From: Saprospiraceae bacterium
GTDB taxonomy: Bacteria; Bacteroidota; Bacteroidia; Chitinophagales; Saprospiraceae
DNA length: 64,000 nucleotides
Direction of reading: 5' to 3'
Assembly: GCA_020627535.1 (NCBI GenBank)
Contig: JAHDGU010000003.1
Span: 186,001 to 250,000 of the forward strand
Positions 1 to 8,207 of the stretch are shown piece by piece (positions within the stretch are counted from its first letter, which is position 1; every line of letters begins with the position of its first letter). The notes below the pieces were generated by a model that was not told the DNA's origin, searched no databases, and saw only the letters and a list, made by a program, of their open reading frames with translations. Made by a program: the position numbers and the translations under genes.

Positions 1-613
1 CTGGATGCATTTGGGCCGTAGCCCTATCACCGTATCTCTCCTTGTACTCCGCAACCCGAGCCCTCACACTAGGCTCATGCTCACAGTGAGTCGCAATCAG
101 CATGGGTGACTTGCTGAATATCTGTCTCAGGACCGTCTCATCATCCACAAGCATATCGCCAGTACTGCTTCCCATGAAGATCTTAAGCCCACAGACAGTC
201 TTCGGGTCAGTGCGCAATACTTGCTCCAGATTGTCATTGCTTGCCCCCATGTAGAAGGAGTAGTTTGCTGGCACACTACCCTTTGCAATCTGATACTTAT
301 CCTCCAGCAGCTCTGGAGTCAAAGACTGGGGCTTGGTATTGGGCATTTCCATAAAAGAGGTGACCCCTCCTGCGACAGCAGCCCGTGACTCACTCAGAAT
401 ATTGGCTTTGTACGGAAAGCCTGGCTCTCTAAAATGTACTTGATCATCGATGACACCAGGCAAAAGGTAGTAGTCTTGGGCTTCGATGACATTGCACATC
501 TCTGCCGAGATAGCGCTGTCAATGCGTGAGATGCGATCGTTTTCAATGAGTACATCCTTTTGAGTTCGTACACCTCGATTGATCAGGGTCGCATTCTTGA
601 TCAGCAATTTCAT
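1..613 (-). CDS. pyrC: Dihydroorotase, C-terminally truncated by the window edge
   Basis: The gene catalyses cyclisation of carbamoyl aspartate to dihydroorotate in pyrimidine synthesis. Reading leftward from an ATG at 613, the protein begins MKLLIKNATLINRGV, the usual amidohydrolase N-terminal beta sandwich. It continues through LLPGVIDDQVHFREPG (residues about 51-66), the metal-site loop of the dihydroorotase family. Further on come GGVTSFMEMPNT and GLKIFMGSSTGD, both typical of the family, before the frame runs off the left edge after about 204 residues. The classical D-x-H-x-H metal motif reads D-D-Q-V-H here, so the first histidine is glutamine. From memory this variant is common in Bacteroidota homologues. 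The gene is divergent from purK across 71 bases, which joins pyrimidine and purine synthesis genes head to head. Identity is clear; only the 3' end is missing. Confidence 0.9.
   Translation of the reverse strand, partial: MKLLIKNATLINRGVRTQKDVLIENDRISRIDSAISAEMCNVIEAQDYYLLPGVIDDQVHFREPGFPYKANILSESRAAVAGGVTSFMEMPNTKPQSLTPELLEDKYQIAKGSVPANYSFYMGASNDNLEQVLRTDPKTVCGLKIFMGSSTGDMLVDDETVLRQIFSKSPMLIATHCEHEPSVRARVAEYKERYGDRATAQMHP
8..23 (+). repeat. Degenerate copy of the 16-base mini-hairpin repeat
   Basis: Reads CATTTGGGCCGTAGCC and is followed by C, giving a four-pair GGGC/GCCC stem. The loop is CGTA rather than GNRA, so this is the weakest listed member. It lies antisense inside pyrC. Confidence 0.4.
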
Positions 614-657
614 GACACAGTATTTTTGTTCCTCAATGATAGGCCATTTTCTGATTT

Positions 658-673
658 CGCTTTCGCGAAAATG
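658..673 (-). repeat. 16-base mini-hairpin repeat, CGC/GCG form
   Basis: On the minus strand it reads CATTTTCGCGAAAGCG, an exact match to the family pattern. It is the only exact copy outside a coding sequence and sits midway between the divergent pyrC and purK start codons. Confidence 0.8.
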
Positions 674-684
674 ATAGATGGCTC

Positions 685-1851
685 ATGACAATGAATAGAA
701 AGAACATGAGAGATCAACGATTGGGAATATTGGGCGCAGGCCAACTAGGGAAAATGCTCTGTCAACGTGCTAGTCAATGGAATCTCAAGACTATCTTGCT
801 CGACAAGTCAAGCGAATTTCCCGCTGCTGGAATGGCCGATGAATTTATCACTGGTGACTTTACTGATGCCCAGGATGTGGCCAAGTTGATTGGGCGATGT
901 GATCGAGCCACGATCGAAATCGAAAAAGTGAGCTCAGAAGGCCTCAGAAAGCTCAGAGCGTCTGGTATCTCTGTTCAGCCCAACATTGAGTCACTGGATG
1001 TCATCAAGGACAAAGGATTGCAAAAAAACTTCTATCGAGATGCAGGCTTCCCCAGCTCAGCTTATCGACTGATTTCTACAGAAGCCGAGATCAAGGAGCT
1101 GGTATCTCAAGGCAAATTGCCACTTCCTTTTGTACTTAAGTCTCGTACTGGCGGATATGATGGCAAAGGAGTCCAGATTGTCAAGACTGTGGATGAGCTA
1201 GATCAGCTGATCTCAGGTCCATATCTCATCGAAGAGCTCGTCGATATCGCGAAGGAGCTTGCCGTGATAGCTGTGGCTAATGAGCGTGGCGAGGTCAGGA
1301 GCTTCCCAATGGTAGAAATGCTATTTGATCCCAAAGCAAACTTGGTCGACTATCTTATCTGTCCGAGTGATGTAAGTCCTGCTATCGAAAACCATGCACG
1401 ACAACTTGCAGAATCACTCATCGCTGAGATGAAGATCTGTGGACTCCTGAGTGTAGAGATGTTTTTGACATCTGACGGAGAGATCTTGATCAATGAAGTG
1501 GCTCCGAGACCTCACAATAGTGGCCACCACACGATCGAAGCTTGTAATCACTCCCAATACGAGATGCATCTCCGCGGTGTGATGAATTGGCCCTTGCCAG
1601 AAATCGAGCTTGTCAGACCTGCAGCCATGCTCAATATCCTTGGCACTGGTGAGATTGGCAAAACGATGATCCAGGGTTGGCAAGATTTGATGACAGAGCC
1701 CAATGTATATCCGCACATCTACGGCAAGAACCTGTCCAAACCATATCGTAAAATGGGTCACATCACTGTGACCGGTACGACAATAGAAGAGGTCAAGCAG
1801 CGATCAGAAAGAATCAAAGGACGGCTGAGAGTGAGTGGAAGAACTTCCTAA
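685..1851 (+). CDS. purK: 5-(carboxyamino)imidazole ribonucleotide synthase (ATP-grasp)
   Basis: PurK uses ATP and bicarbonate to carboxylate AIR to N5-CAIR in purine synthesis. The 388-residue protein has the expected order: an N-terminal Rossmann-like segment (GILGAGQLGKM, residues about 14-24), the ATP-grasp glycine-rich loop (GGYDGKGVQ, about 156-164), and the metal/ATP site NEVAPRPHNSGH (about 270-281) that is diagnostic for PurK. Length is normal. The first ATG at 685 gives MTMNRKNMRDQ before the fold starts, and an in-frame ATG at 706 is an equally good start. No clear Shine-Dalgarno is visible. No purE is in the window. The gene is divergent from pyrC and convergent with the OmpA gene, with a hairpin between them. 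Confidence 0.94.
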   Translation: MTMNRKNMRDQRLGILGAGQLGKMLCQRASQWNLKTILLDKSSEFPAAGMADEFITGDFTDAQDVAKLIGRCDRATIEIEKVSSEGLRKLRASGISVQPNIESLDVIKDKGLQKNFYRDAGFPSSAYRLISTEAEIKELVSQGKLPLPFVLKSRTGGYDGKGVQIVKTVDELDQLISGPYLIEELVDIAKELAVIAVANERGEVRSFPMVEMLFDPKANLVDYLICPSDVSPAIENHARQLAESLIAEMKICGLLSVEMFLTSDGEILINEVAPRPHNSGHHTIEACNHSQYEMHLRGVMNWPLPEIELVRPAAMLNILGTGEIGKTMIQGWQDLMTEPNVYPHIYGKNLSKPYRKMGHITVTGTTIEEVKQRSERIKGRLRVSGRTS

Positions 1852-1858
1852 AAGGAAA

Positions 1859-1890
1859 AATGAGCTGGCCTCGCAGGAGACCAACTCATT
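1859..1890. terminator. Hairpin between convergent purK and ompA-like gene
   Basis: AATGAG (1859-1864) pairs with CTCATT (1885-1890), and inner GG/CC and CT/AG pairs extend the stem. CTTATTTTC follows on the + strand and a run of A precedes it (TTTTTCC on the minus strand). It could end transcription in both directions. The T tracts are short. Confidence 0.5.
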
Positions 1891-1927
1891 CTTATTTTCA
1901 TTCACCTAGAGGTGACTTGATCGAGTC

Positions 1928-3568
1928 TTACTCGAACTCTACTGTGAACTGTACTCTTCTATTTTTGGCTCTGCCTGCGGCAGTGTCATTAGAAGCCACA
2001 GGTTGAGTCTCACCAAATCCTACTGCTCGCATTCGATCTCTGCTGACACCTTTATTGGCAAGGTAAGTCTTGACCGCGTCTGCTCTTCTTTGCGAAAGCG
2101 CACGGTTTGCTTCGTCTTGACCTCTGCTATCTGTGTGTCCACCGATGAGGATCTTGTAGCTAGGATTGTCATTCATGACCGTTACCACATTGTCAAGGAC
2201 TGGATATGATACCGTCTTGATCGTAGCACTATTTGTCTCAAAGTAGATACCCTCAAGTGCTTGACGAAGAACTTCTTTGACTTCTTCCTTGACCTCTGGA
2301 CAGCCGTTGTTTGACTTGAGACCTGGAGTACGAGGACATCTATCAAGTCTATCAACTACACCATCATTATCACTATCTGGATCTAGAGGACAACCGTTAT
2401 TACTCGCAGGACCAGACTGCTCTGGACATTTGTCATCTGCATCAGCTACACCATCACCGTCACCATCTGGACATCCGTTGGCAGATCTTACACCTGCGAC
2501 AGTAGGACAATCGTCTTGGCCATCAGCGATGCCATCGCCATCTGTATCAGGACAGCCACTGAGGCTAGCTAGACCAGCCACATCAGGGCATTTGTCTCTG
2601 CTATTGGCAACTCCATCACCGTCTGTATCAGGACAGCCATTTGTTTCTTTGGTTCCTACCTCATTTGGGCACTCGTCCTGTGCATCAGTGATACCATCAT
2701 TATCACTATCTGGACAGCCCATCATGCTGGCTAGACCAGCCACATTAGGACATTTGTCATCTTTGTCCGCGATACCATCTCCATCGCTATCAGGGCAGCC
2801 ATTGTTAGCCGCTGTACCTGGGATGAGAGGACATGCATCATCGCCGTCTTTGATACCATCTTTATCCGAATCTGGACAACCGCCAAATTCCTTAAGACCA
2901 GCCACATCTGGACACGCATCATTGGCATCTCTGATTCCGTCACCATCTGTGTCTGCACCAGAAGCCCAGTCATAAGCAAGACCAAGAGAATGCTGCAGAT
3001 ATCTGTCATCTCCATCTTCGACTTGATCTAGATCGATACCATCATCAAAGTAGATACCGTACTTACTGTTCCACCAAAGATTGAGTTGGTCAGTCAGGTA
3101 AAGTTTTGCACCAATTCCAACAGGTATATGAATGCTTGAATTCGAATTAGCACGACCATCTACCGCATTAAAATCCGCTACACCTGCACCTAGTGCGATG
3201 TATGGTCTTAAGCGAGAATCTGCGTTCATGATTTTGCCATTGGCGAGCTTGTAGTGTACACCTACATGGAACTGATTCATGTCTGTCAAGAAATCACGAC
3301 CAGTCTCCTGTACGAGGAGTCCGTAGCGACCATCACTGTAGTCCACAGAGATGTCAAGAGATGGGCTGAGGTATAAGCCAAGTCTGGCTGCCCAAGAAAG
3401 TTGTAGTTCTTCATTAAAGTCGAAGAAAGAATTTCCTACTTCACCATTGTAAGCAGTCTTGGCACCAGCAAAGCCAATAGAGATTGGATACTCCGAGCTC
3501 TGTGCGTTGAGGCTGAGACCGGAAATGGTCAACATAAATGCCAGCGCGATGATTTGTAATTGTTTCAT
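1928..3568 (-). CDS. OmpA-family outer-membrane protein with eight TSP3 calcium repeats
   Basis: Probable structural outer-membrane protein that ties the membrane to peptidoglycan. An upstream frame reaches 3640, but the signal peptide MKQLQIIALAFMLTISGLSLNAQ starts at the ATG at 3568, giving 546 residues. Residues about 24-200 resemble an eight-stranded OmpA-type barrel. About 205-420 hold eight thrombospondin type-3 repeats of the form DSDGDGxxDxxDxCPxxxGxxxxxGCPD, which in known proteins bind calcium. About 430-546 form an OmpA_C peptidoglycan-binding domain with GGHTDSRGQDEANRALSQRR, including the Asp and Arg that grip diaminopimelate. A paralogue lies directly upstream. Three 12-base direct repeats sit just before the start. 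A cell-surface structural role is an inference from the architecture. Confidence 0.88.
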   Translation of the reverse strand: MKQLQIIALAFMLTISGLSLNAQSSEYPISIGFAGAKTAYNGEVGNSFFDFNEELQLSWAARLGLYLSPSLDISVDYSDGRYGLLVQETGRDFLTDMNQFHVGVHYKLANGKIMNADSRLRPYIALGAGVADFNAVDGRANSNSSIHIPVGIGAKLYLTDQLNLWWNSKYGIYFDDGIDLDQVEDGDDRYLQHSLGLAYDWASGADTDGDGIRDANDACPDVAGLKEFGGCPDSDKDGIKDGDDACPLIPGTAANNGCPDSDGDGIADKDDKCPNVAGLASMMGCPDSDNDGITDAQDECPNEVGTKETNGCPDTDGDGVANSRDKCPDVAGLASLSGCPDTDGDGIADGQDDCPTVAGVRSANGCPDGDGDGVADADDKCPEQSGPASNNGCPLDPDSDNDGVVDRLDRCPRTPGLKSNNGCPEVKEEVKEVLRQALEGIYFETNSATIKTVSYPVLDNVVTVMNDNPSYKILIGGHTDSRGQDEANRALSQRRADAVKTYLANKGVSRDRMRAVGFGETQPVASNDTAAGRAKNRRVQFTVEFE

Positions 3569-3576
3569 GATTTTGC

Positions 3577-3612
3577 GAAATACGATTAGAAATACATTAA
3601 GAAATACGTCAA
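3577..3612 (-). repeat. Three 12-base direct repeats in the leader of the ompA-like gene
   Basis: On the + strand GAAATAC recurs at 3577, 3589 and 3601 with an exact 12-base period (GAAATACGATTA, GAAATACATTAA, GAAATACGTCAA). The array begins 9 bases upstream of the ATG at 3568. It could be a regulator-binding array or a leader mRNA element. Confidence 0.55.
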
Positions 3613-3683
3613 TAAGACAGAATTTCTTCAAATAGGTCACAACATATCCTAATAAATGAAAAAATTGTGGCTATTTCACAAAG

Positions 3684-5243
3684 CTATCTCAATGCAACCT
3701 CCAATTGTATTCGCCGATCATAAGACATCTGTGCAGAGCCTTCTGGACCAGCTTCTGTCTCTCCTAGTCCCACCGCGATGATTCTGAAGCTCTTGATCCC
3801 TACCCTAATCAGGGCGTCCTTCACTGCACCAGCTCGCTCAAGCGAATAGATCATATTGAGCTCTTCATCACCTCTCGCATCCATGTGACCAGTAATTCGG
3901 AGCTTGTAGTCTGGATTGGCACCCAGATATCTTGCTAGTTCCCGAATTGCCTTTGATGAGCTTGGTAGCAGCTTTTTTGATTTTCCGGAGAAGCTGATGG
4001 ACTCAGCGATCCGATCAAGCTCATCAACATGAAAAAAGCCATCATCGGGACAGCCATTTCTTGATGGAGTACCAGCGATAGATGGGCAGTCGTCTTCAGC
4101 ATCAATAATTCCATCGCCATCCGTATCTGGACAGCCTTGTGTAGAACTGGGACCATGCATGTCTGGACATTTGTCCAGCTCATCTGGTGTACCATCACGA
4201 TCACGATCCGGGCAGCCATTGAGCGATTTCAAGCCTTTGATGGAAGGGCATTGATCTAGTCGATCCTCGACACCATCACCATCCGTATCTGGACAGCCCT
4301 GATACTTCTTGGGACCGAAGAGCTGTGGGCATTCATCTTCTGGATCAAGTAAACCATCACCATCGGTGTCTGGGCAGCCGGCGGTCGCTTTGGGACCAAA
4401 GAGATCGGGACATCGATCTCGCTTGTCAAGAATACCGTCTCCATCACTATCGGGACAGCCACGAGCTGATATCGGGCCAGGATCATGGATACACTCATCC
4501 TCTAGATCTGATATACCATCAAGATCACTATCAGGACAGCCATTCATCTCCTTGGTTCCTACTTGATTGGGACACGCGTCATCAACATCCATGACACCAT
4601 CACCGTCCCTATCGTCACTCAAGTCAAACAAATACCGCACACCTAGCTCATGACTCAAAAAGATGTCTCGATTTTGTGATTGTGCAATATCCTTCCCTTC
4701 AAGATTGTCGGTACCACTGAAATGTGTCAAAAATTGGTATTGAATCTCAAGATCATCAATCAGAGAAAACCTCACGCCAAGACCCAAAGCGATACCCAGA
4801 CGGTTCTGTACAAAGCCTGATTCATAATGATAGTCATTGAGTCCTATCTGATGAGGCAAAGAAATCTTGTACTTGGAATCAATTGGTAAAATCAAACCAT
4901 TGTTGAGCTCGTAGCGACCAAAGTATCCATAGGATCTATACTGAAGATTGAAGGCATTTCGATTTGCTTCAGAGGTATTCTGTAAGTAAGATAACTTTCC
5001 GGAAGCCCAGCGGAAGCCCAGGGCATAAGAGCGACTCCATTGGTACTCAAAGCCGAGGGATGTACCTGCATTGAATTTTTGGCCAAAGTCAAGAAATCCA
5101 TTGCCAAAGTCACCGAGGTAAACAGATCTATGCACGCCAAGTCCGATGGCAAACCGATCAACATCTAGCTCTTGAGCTAAACCACGGCCACAAGTAAGGA
5201 ACAGTACTACCAGCGAAAAGATCGTAAGACGAACCCAAGTCAC
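3684..5243 (-). CDS. OmpA-family outer-membrane protein with seven TSP3 repeats, paralogue of the next gene
   Basis: A 519-residue paralogue with the same plan: signal peptide MTWVRLTIFSLVVLFLTCGRGLAQ, a beta-barrel region to about residue 205, seven TSP3 repeats (about 212-398), then an OmpA_C domain (about 410-519). The barrels share features such as GDFGNGFLDF here against GEVGNSFFDF in the neighbour, which suggests tandem duplication. The OmpA_C domain is more divergent (GHMDARGDEELNMIYSLERA), but the peptidoglycan-binding Asp and Arg positions are kept. One TSP3 repeat has ECIHDPG in place of the CP motif. 115 bases separate the stop from the neighbour's start, so co-transcription is possible. 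The gene is divergent from fmt. Confidence 0.86.
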   Translation of the reverse strand: MTWVRLTIFSLVVLFLTCGRGLAQELDVDRFAIGLGVHRSVYLGDFGNGFLDFGQKFNAGTSLGFEYQWSRSYALGFRWASGKLSYLQNTSEANRNAFNLQYRSYGYFGRYELNNGLILPIDSKYKISLPHQIGLNDYHYESGFVQNRLGIALGLGVRFSLIDDLEIQYQFLTHFSGTDNLEGKDIAQSQNRDIFLSHELGVRYLFDLSDDRDGDGVMDVDDACPNQVGTKEMNGCPDSDLDGISDLEDECIHDPGPISARGCPDSDGDGILDKRDRCPDLFGPKATAGCPDTDGDGLLDPEDECPQLFGPKKYQGCPDTDGDGVEDRLDQCPSIKGLKSLNGCPDRDRDGTPDELDKCPDMHGPSSTQGCPDTDGDGIIDAEDDCPSIAGTPSRNGCPDDGFFHVDELDRIAESISFSGKSKKLLPSSSKAIRELARYLGANPDYKLRITGHMDARGDEELNMIYSLERAGAVKDALIRVGIKSFRIIAVGLGETEAGPEGSAQMSYDRRIQLEVALR

Positions 5244-5363
5244 AGCATAAAATTAAAGAAATAATGAATGCGTAAACCACTGATTACAAAGTAAAAATGC
5301 GCCAACCCAGAAATTCATCCATTCCCTCACGAACGAATTGACATAGACTTCAGTTTTTCTCCT

Positions 5364-6284
5364 ATGAGAATAATTTTTTTAGGCACTCCTGAGTTTTCTG
5401 TGCCAATTTTAGAAGCATTGATCGCGTCTAAGCATGAGGTCGTAGCCGTCATCACAGCAATGGACAAGCCCGTAGGCCGTGGCATGAAAGAAATCAGGCA
5501 GCCTGCTGTGAAGATTGCTGCACTCCGACATGACATCCCTGTGCTGCAACCACCAAATCTTAAGAAAAAGAACTTCGTTGAGACACTAAGGTCTTACCTT
5601 GCAGATCTTCAAGTCGTGGTCGCCTTTAGGATGCTACCTGAAGTCGTATGGAATATGCCACCACGTGGCACCATGAACCTTCATGCTTCTCTCTTACCCG
5701 CCTATCGTGGTGCAGCTCCCATCAACTGGGCTATCATCGGCGGCGAGTCCGTAACAGGCATGACCACATTTTTACTTCAGCATCAGATCGATACGGGTGA
5801 CCTCATCTTGCAAAAAGAACTCGACATAGACCCCGATGATACAGCTGGCATCCTACATGACCGCATGATGGAGCATAGCCCCCAGCTAGTACTAGAGAGT
5901 ATCGATCACATCATCTCACAAAAAGAACTCGTAAAACAAGACGAAACCAAAGTATCTGCGGCGCCTAAAATCTTCACGGCTGACTGCGAGATCGACTGGT
6001 CTCGCAGCAAACAGGTGATCCACAATCATATAAGAGGGCTGAGCCCATTTCCCACAGCTTGGACGACTTGGCAAGAAAAGCGGCTCAAGATTTTCAGATC
6101 AAGCTTGCCAGAGATCGATGTCCCGGTAGAAGCTGAAGGGCTATACGTCAAGGACGGAGCACTATATCACAGTACAGCTGACGGTGGCTTAGAAATATTA
6201 GAATTACAAGTGGCGGGAAAGAAAAGGATGCGCTCCAGTGATTTTGTCAAAGGCTACTCTCAGGTACTCCCAGAGATCGCCTGA
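5364..6284 (+). CDS. fmt: Methionyl-tRNA formyltransferase
   Basis: Formylates initiator Met-tRNA with 10-formyl-tetrahydrofolate. The 306-residue protein starts MRIIFLGTPEFSVPILEALI, the standard Fmt N-terminus. It carries MNLHASLLPAYRGAAPINWA (about residues 103-122), with the catalytic Asn-His pair and the SLLPxYRG folate loop. The catalytic Asp lies in QIDTGDLI (about 140-147). The C-terminal OB-like tRNA-binding domain (about 210-306) ends GYSQVLPEIA. One departure from the commonest form is VVVAFRMLPEVVWNMPP where many Fmt have VVAYGxILP, a version I associate with this phylum. Its last 38 bases overlap a small opposite-strand frame. Confidence 0.95.
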   Translation: MRIIFLGTPEFSVPILEALIASKHEVVAVITAMDKPVGRGMKEIRQPAVKIAALRHDIPVLQPPNLKKKNFVETLRSYLADLQVVVAFRMLPEVVWNMPPRGTMNLHASLLPAYRGAAPINWAIIGGESVTGMTTFLLQHQIDTGDLILQKELDIDPDDTAGILHDRMMEHSPQLVLESIDHIISQKELVKQDETKVSAAPKIFTADCEIDWSRSKQVIHNHIRGLSPFPTAWTTWQEKRLKIFRSSLPEIDVPVEAEGLYVKDGALYHSTADGGLEILELQVAGKKRMRSSDFVKGYSQVLPEIA

Positions 6285-6477
6285 CGTGATGCCATGTCGA
6301 CTGCAAGATGATCATGACAACTTGAGAATCTTGCTCACCAAGAGATACCATATTTGAATGTTCGGCGGGCGTGTCGTTTACATTTGACCGTGTTTCCCAC
6401 TCAAGGATACCCACACTGATAACGGCCAAAATGGCAAGATAAATAAACAGCTTGGTCTGGTTTTTTTGCTTGGTCAC
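6247..6477 (-). CDS. Possible small single-pass membrane protein
   Basis: A 76-residue frame beginning with GTG at 6477: MTKQKNQTKLFIYLAILAVISVGILEWE. A basic N-terminus is followed by a clean hydrophobic segment (about residues 10-25) and a polar tail. It fills the gap between fmt and the ABC ATPase gene and overlaps the fmt 3' end by 38 bases on the other strand. No family is recognised. The lack of an ATG and the overlap argue against it; the membrane-protein-like N-terminus argues for it. Confidence 0.35.
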   Translation of the reverse strand: MTKQKNQTKLFIYLAILAVISVGILEWETRSNVNDTPAEHSNMVSLGEQDSQVVMIILQSTWHHVRRSLGVPESSL

Positions 6478-6530
6478 TTAAGAAGAACGAGACTGGATCT
6501 TAGAAAGTTACAGCCCGTGATGACTTTAAC

Positions 6531-8036
6531 TTATCCCAACTTGGCTTGCCATAATATTCTTGTGGCCTGGTGAGTCTCGTCATCAAGTGGAAAAGGACTC
6601 TTGAGCTCGTCTACAATCTTGGCATCATGCATGACGAGGATGCGATCACAATACCTTGCGGCCATGCCAAGGTCATGAGAGATCAGAAACAAGCTTTGCG
6701 GCTTTTTGCCATATTTGACTCTCCTGCGGAGCATCGCCAGGATGTCGTCCTGCAGCTCGATTTGTAATCCACTGAAGGACTCATCACAAATCACCAAGTC
6801 TGGTTCTGTGACAACGGCCCTTGCTATTGCGAGTCGCTGTCGCTCACCACCCGATAGCTCAGAAGCTGCTTTATCTCGCCAGCTGAGATCCAGTCCTGCA
6901 GATCGCATGGCAATATTGACGGCGTCCTTCTTGTCCACGAGTCCGGAGGCATTACGATATCTCAATGCCTCTGTGATGATTTGTTCCACACTGAGATCGG
7001 GGTGAAATGATTCTGATACTGCCTGAGGTATCCAGGAGATATCCCTACATGGCCATTTCATTGGCTCATCATGCCAATTGATCGAACCGCTCTGTAGGGC
7101 TAGTAGCCCGACAATCAGCTGTGCGAGGGTGCTTTTTCCAGAACCGCTTTGCCCTACCACTCCCACAACTTCTCCGGGGCTCAGATGCATATCAATATCA
7201 TTCAACGCCAGCACTTGCCCCCTCTCTGATGCATACCGATGAACCACTCCCTTGATCTCAAGGAGCGCTGGATTCTGTGACATTGCTGCACTCCTGGAAG
7301 AAATCTTTTCGTCTGACAAAGATCTCCTTGAGATCTTCATTGCATCTGGGCTTGGCAAGCGATAAACGCGATCACAAAGCTCTTCAGTGACCAATGGATC
7401 ATGTGAGATTACGAGCAAGGAGACATTCATATCTGACTTTACATCGGAAAGCAGCTGCAATATTTCTCTTTGCGCCACTGTATCCAGTGCTGTCGTTGAC
7501 TCATCCGCAATGAGAAGACGTACATCACATGCGATTGCTCGGGCAATCATCAAGCGCTGCAACTGACCACCTGAAAGTTGGTGAGGAAATGATCGAAACA
7601 TCCTATCCGTGTCCTCAAGGCCCATCCGAGTAGCAAGACTACGCAACCGACCTTTGGCTTCGGCCTTGGTCACTTTGGTACTGCTCATGATTGCTTTGAC
7701 ACATTGCTTACCACATCGTCTGATAGGATTGAAACTTGCGCGTACGTCCTGATAGATGTACGCCACGGCATTTCCGCGAAAGCGTGCAAGTTGTTTCACA
7801 TCCTGGAGAGAGATTTCATCATCATACCATACGACTGTCCCAGATGCTTCTACACCGCGCGGAAGGAGACCCGTCAAGGCTAGGCTAAGCAGACTCTTAC
7901 CAGAGCCTGAATTCCCAAGAAGACCTACACTCTCACCCTCTGCAATCTCAAAGCTGACAGGCCCTACAATGAGCTCCTTCTGACCAGAACGCCAGTGATG
8001 CAATTCCATATGAACACCTCGTAATAGCACAACCAA
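6531..8036 (-). CDS. Double ABC ATPase of the oligopeptide/nickel (Opp/Dpp, YejF-like) type
   Basis: Two ABC nucleotide-binding domains in one chain, as in YejF or GsiA, which energise peptide import. Numbered from a TTG at 8036, Walker A motifs are GNSGSGKS (41-48) and GQSGSGKS (about 293-300). Signature motifs are LSGGQLQR (about 155) and LSGGERQR (about 389), with Walker B segments LLIADES and LVICDES. Both halves have the Q-loop and an HD switch (VISHDP, LISHDL). The linker and NPIRR segment (ASFNPIRR) match the Opp group. The start is uncertain: TTG 8036, GTG 8030 or ATG 8009; the longer forms complete the first beta strand. No permease or binding-protein gene is adjacent, so its partners must be elsewhere. 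A mini-hairpin repeat lies inside it. Confidence 0.85.
   Translation of the reverse strand: MVVLLRGVHMELHHWRSGQKELIVGPVSFEIAEGESVGLLGNSGSGKSLLSLALTGLLPRGVEASGTVVWYDDEISLQDVKQLARFRGNAVAYIYQDVRASFNPIRRCGKQCVKAIMSSTKVTKAEAKGRLRSLATRMGLEDTDRMFRSFPHQLSGGQLQRLMIARAIACDVRLLIADESTTALDTVAQREILQLLSDVKSDMNVSLLVISHDPLVTEELCDRVYRLPSPDAMKISRRSLSDEKISSRSAAMSQNPALLEIKGVVHRYASERGQVLALNDIDMHLSPGEVVGVVGQSGSGKSTLAQLIVGLLALQSGSINWHDEPMKWPCRDISWIPQAVSESFHPDLSVEQIITEALRYRNASGLVDKKDAVNIAMRSAGLDLSWRDKAASELSGGERQRLAIARAVVTEPDLVICDESFSGLQIELQDDILAMLRRRVKYGKKPQSLFLISHDLGMAARYCDRILVMHDAKIVDELKSPFPLDDETHQATRILWQAKLG
7769..7784 (+). repeat. 16-base mini-hairpin repeat, CGC/GCG form
   Basis: Reads CATTTCCGCGAAAGCG, antisense to the ABC ATPase gene, where the sense codons give ARFRGNA. 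It is base-for-base identical to the copy in pdhA at 40152. Confidence 0.8.
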
Positions 8037-8207
8037 GCTTTACTTCTTGTTACACATTTAACAAAAGCATAATACCAAATGACTTCTAGCTTGCGTCAAA
8101 TCAACAAATGACGAAATAATGCAACATATACACACTGTGTGATGCTGTCTTGAGGTTTTGGAAAAGATCTTTGTACTGCACAGCACCAGCACATCAAAGC
8201 TAAAACC

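Noticed and set aside
2300-2960. CRISPR-like periodic repeats of about 80 bases
   Set aside because: The period encodes TSP3 protein repeats with varied codons; there are no identical direct repeats with unique spacers and no cas genes.
2277-2975. 232-codon plus-strand frame rich in Ser/Pro/Gly
   Set aside because: It is the antisense of the TSP3 repeat region; the repeating DNA keeps stops out of this frame. The minus-strand OmpA protein explains the sequence.
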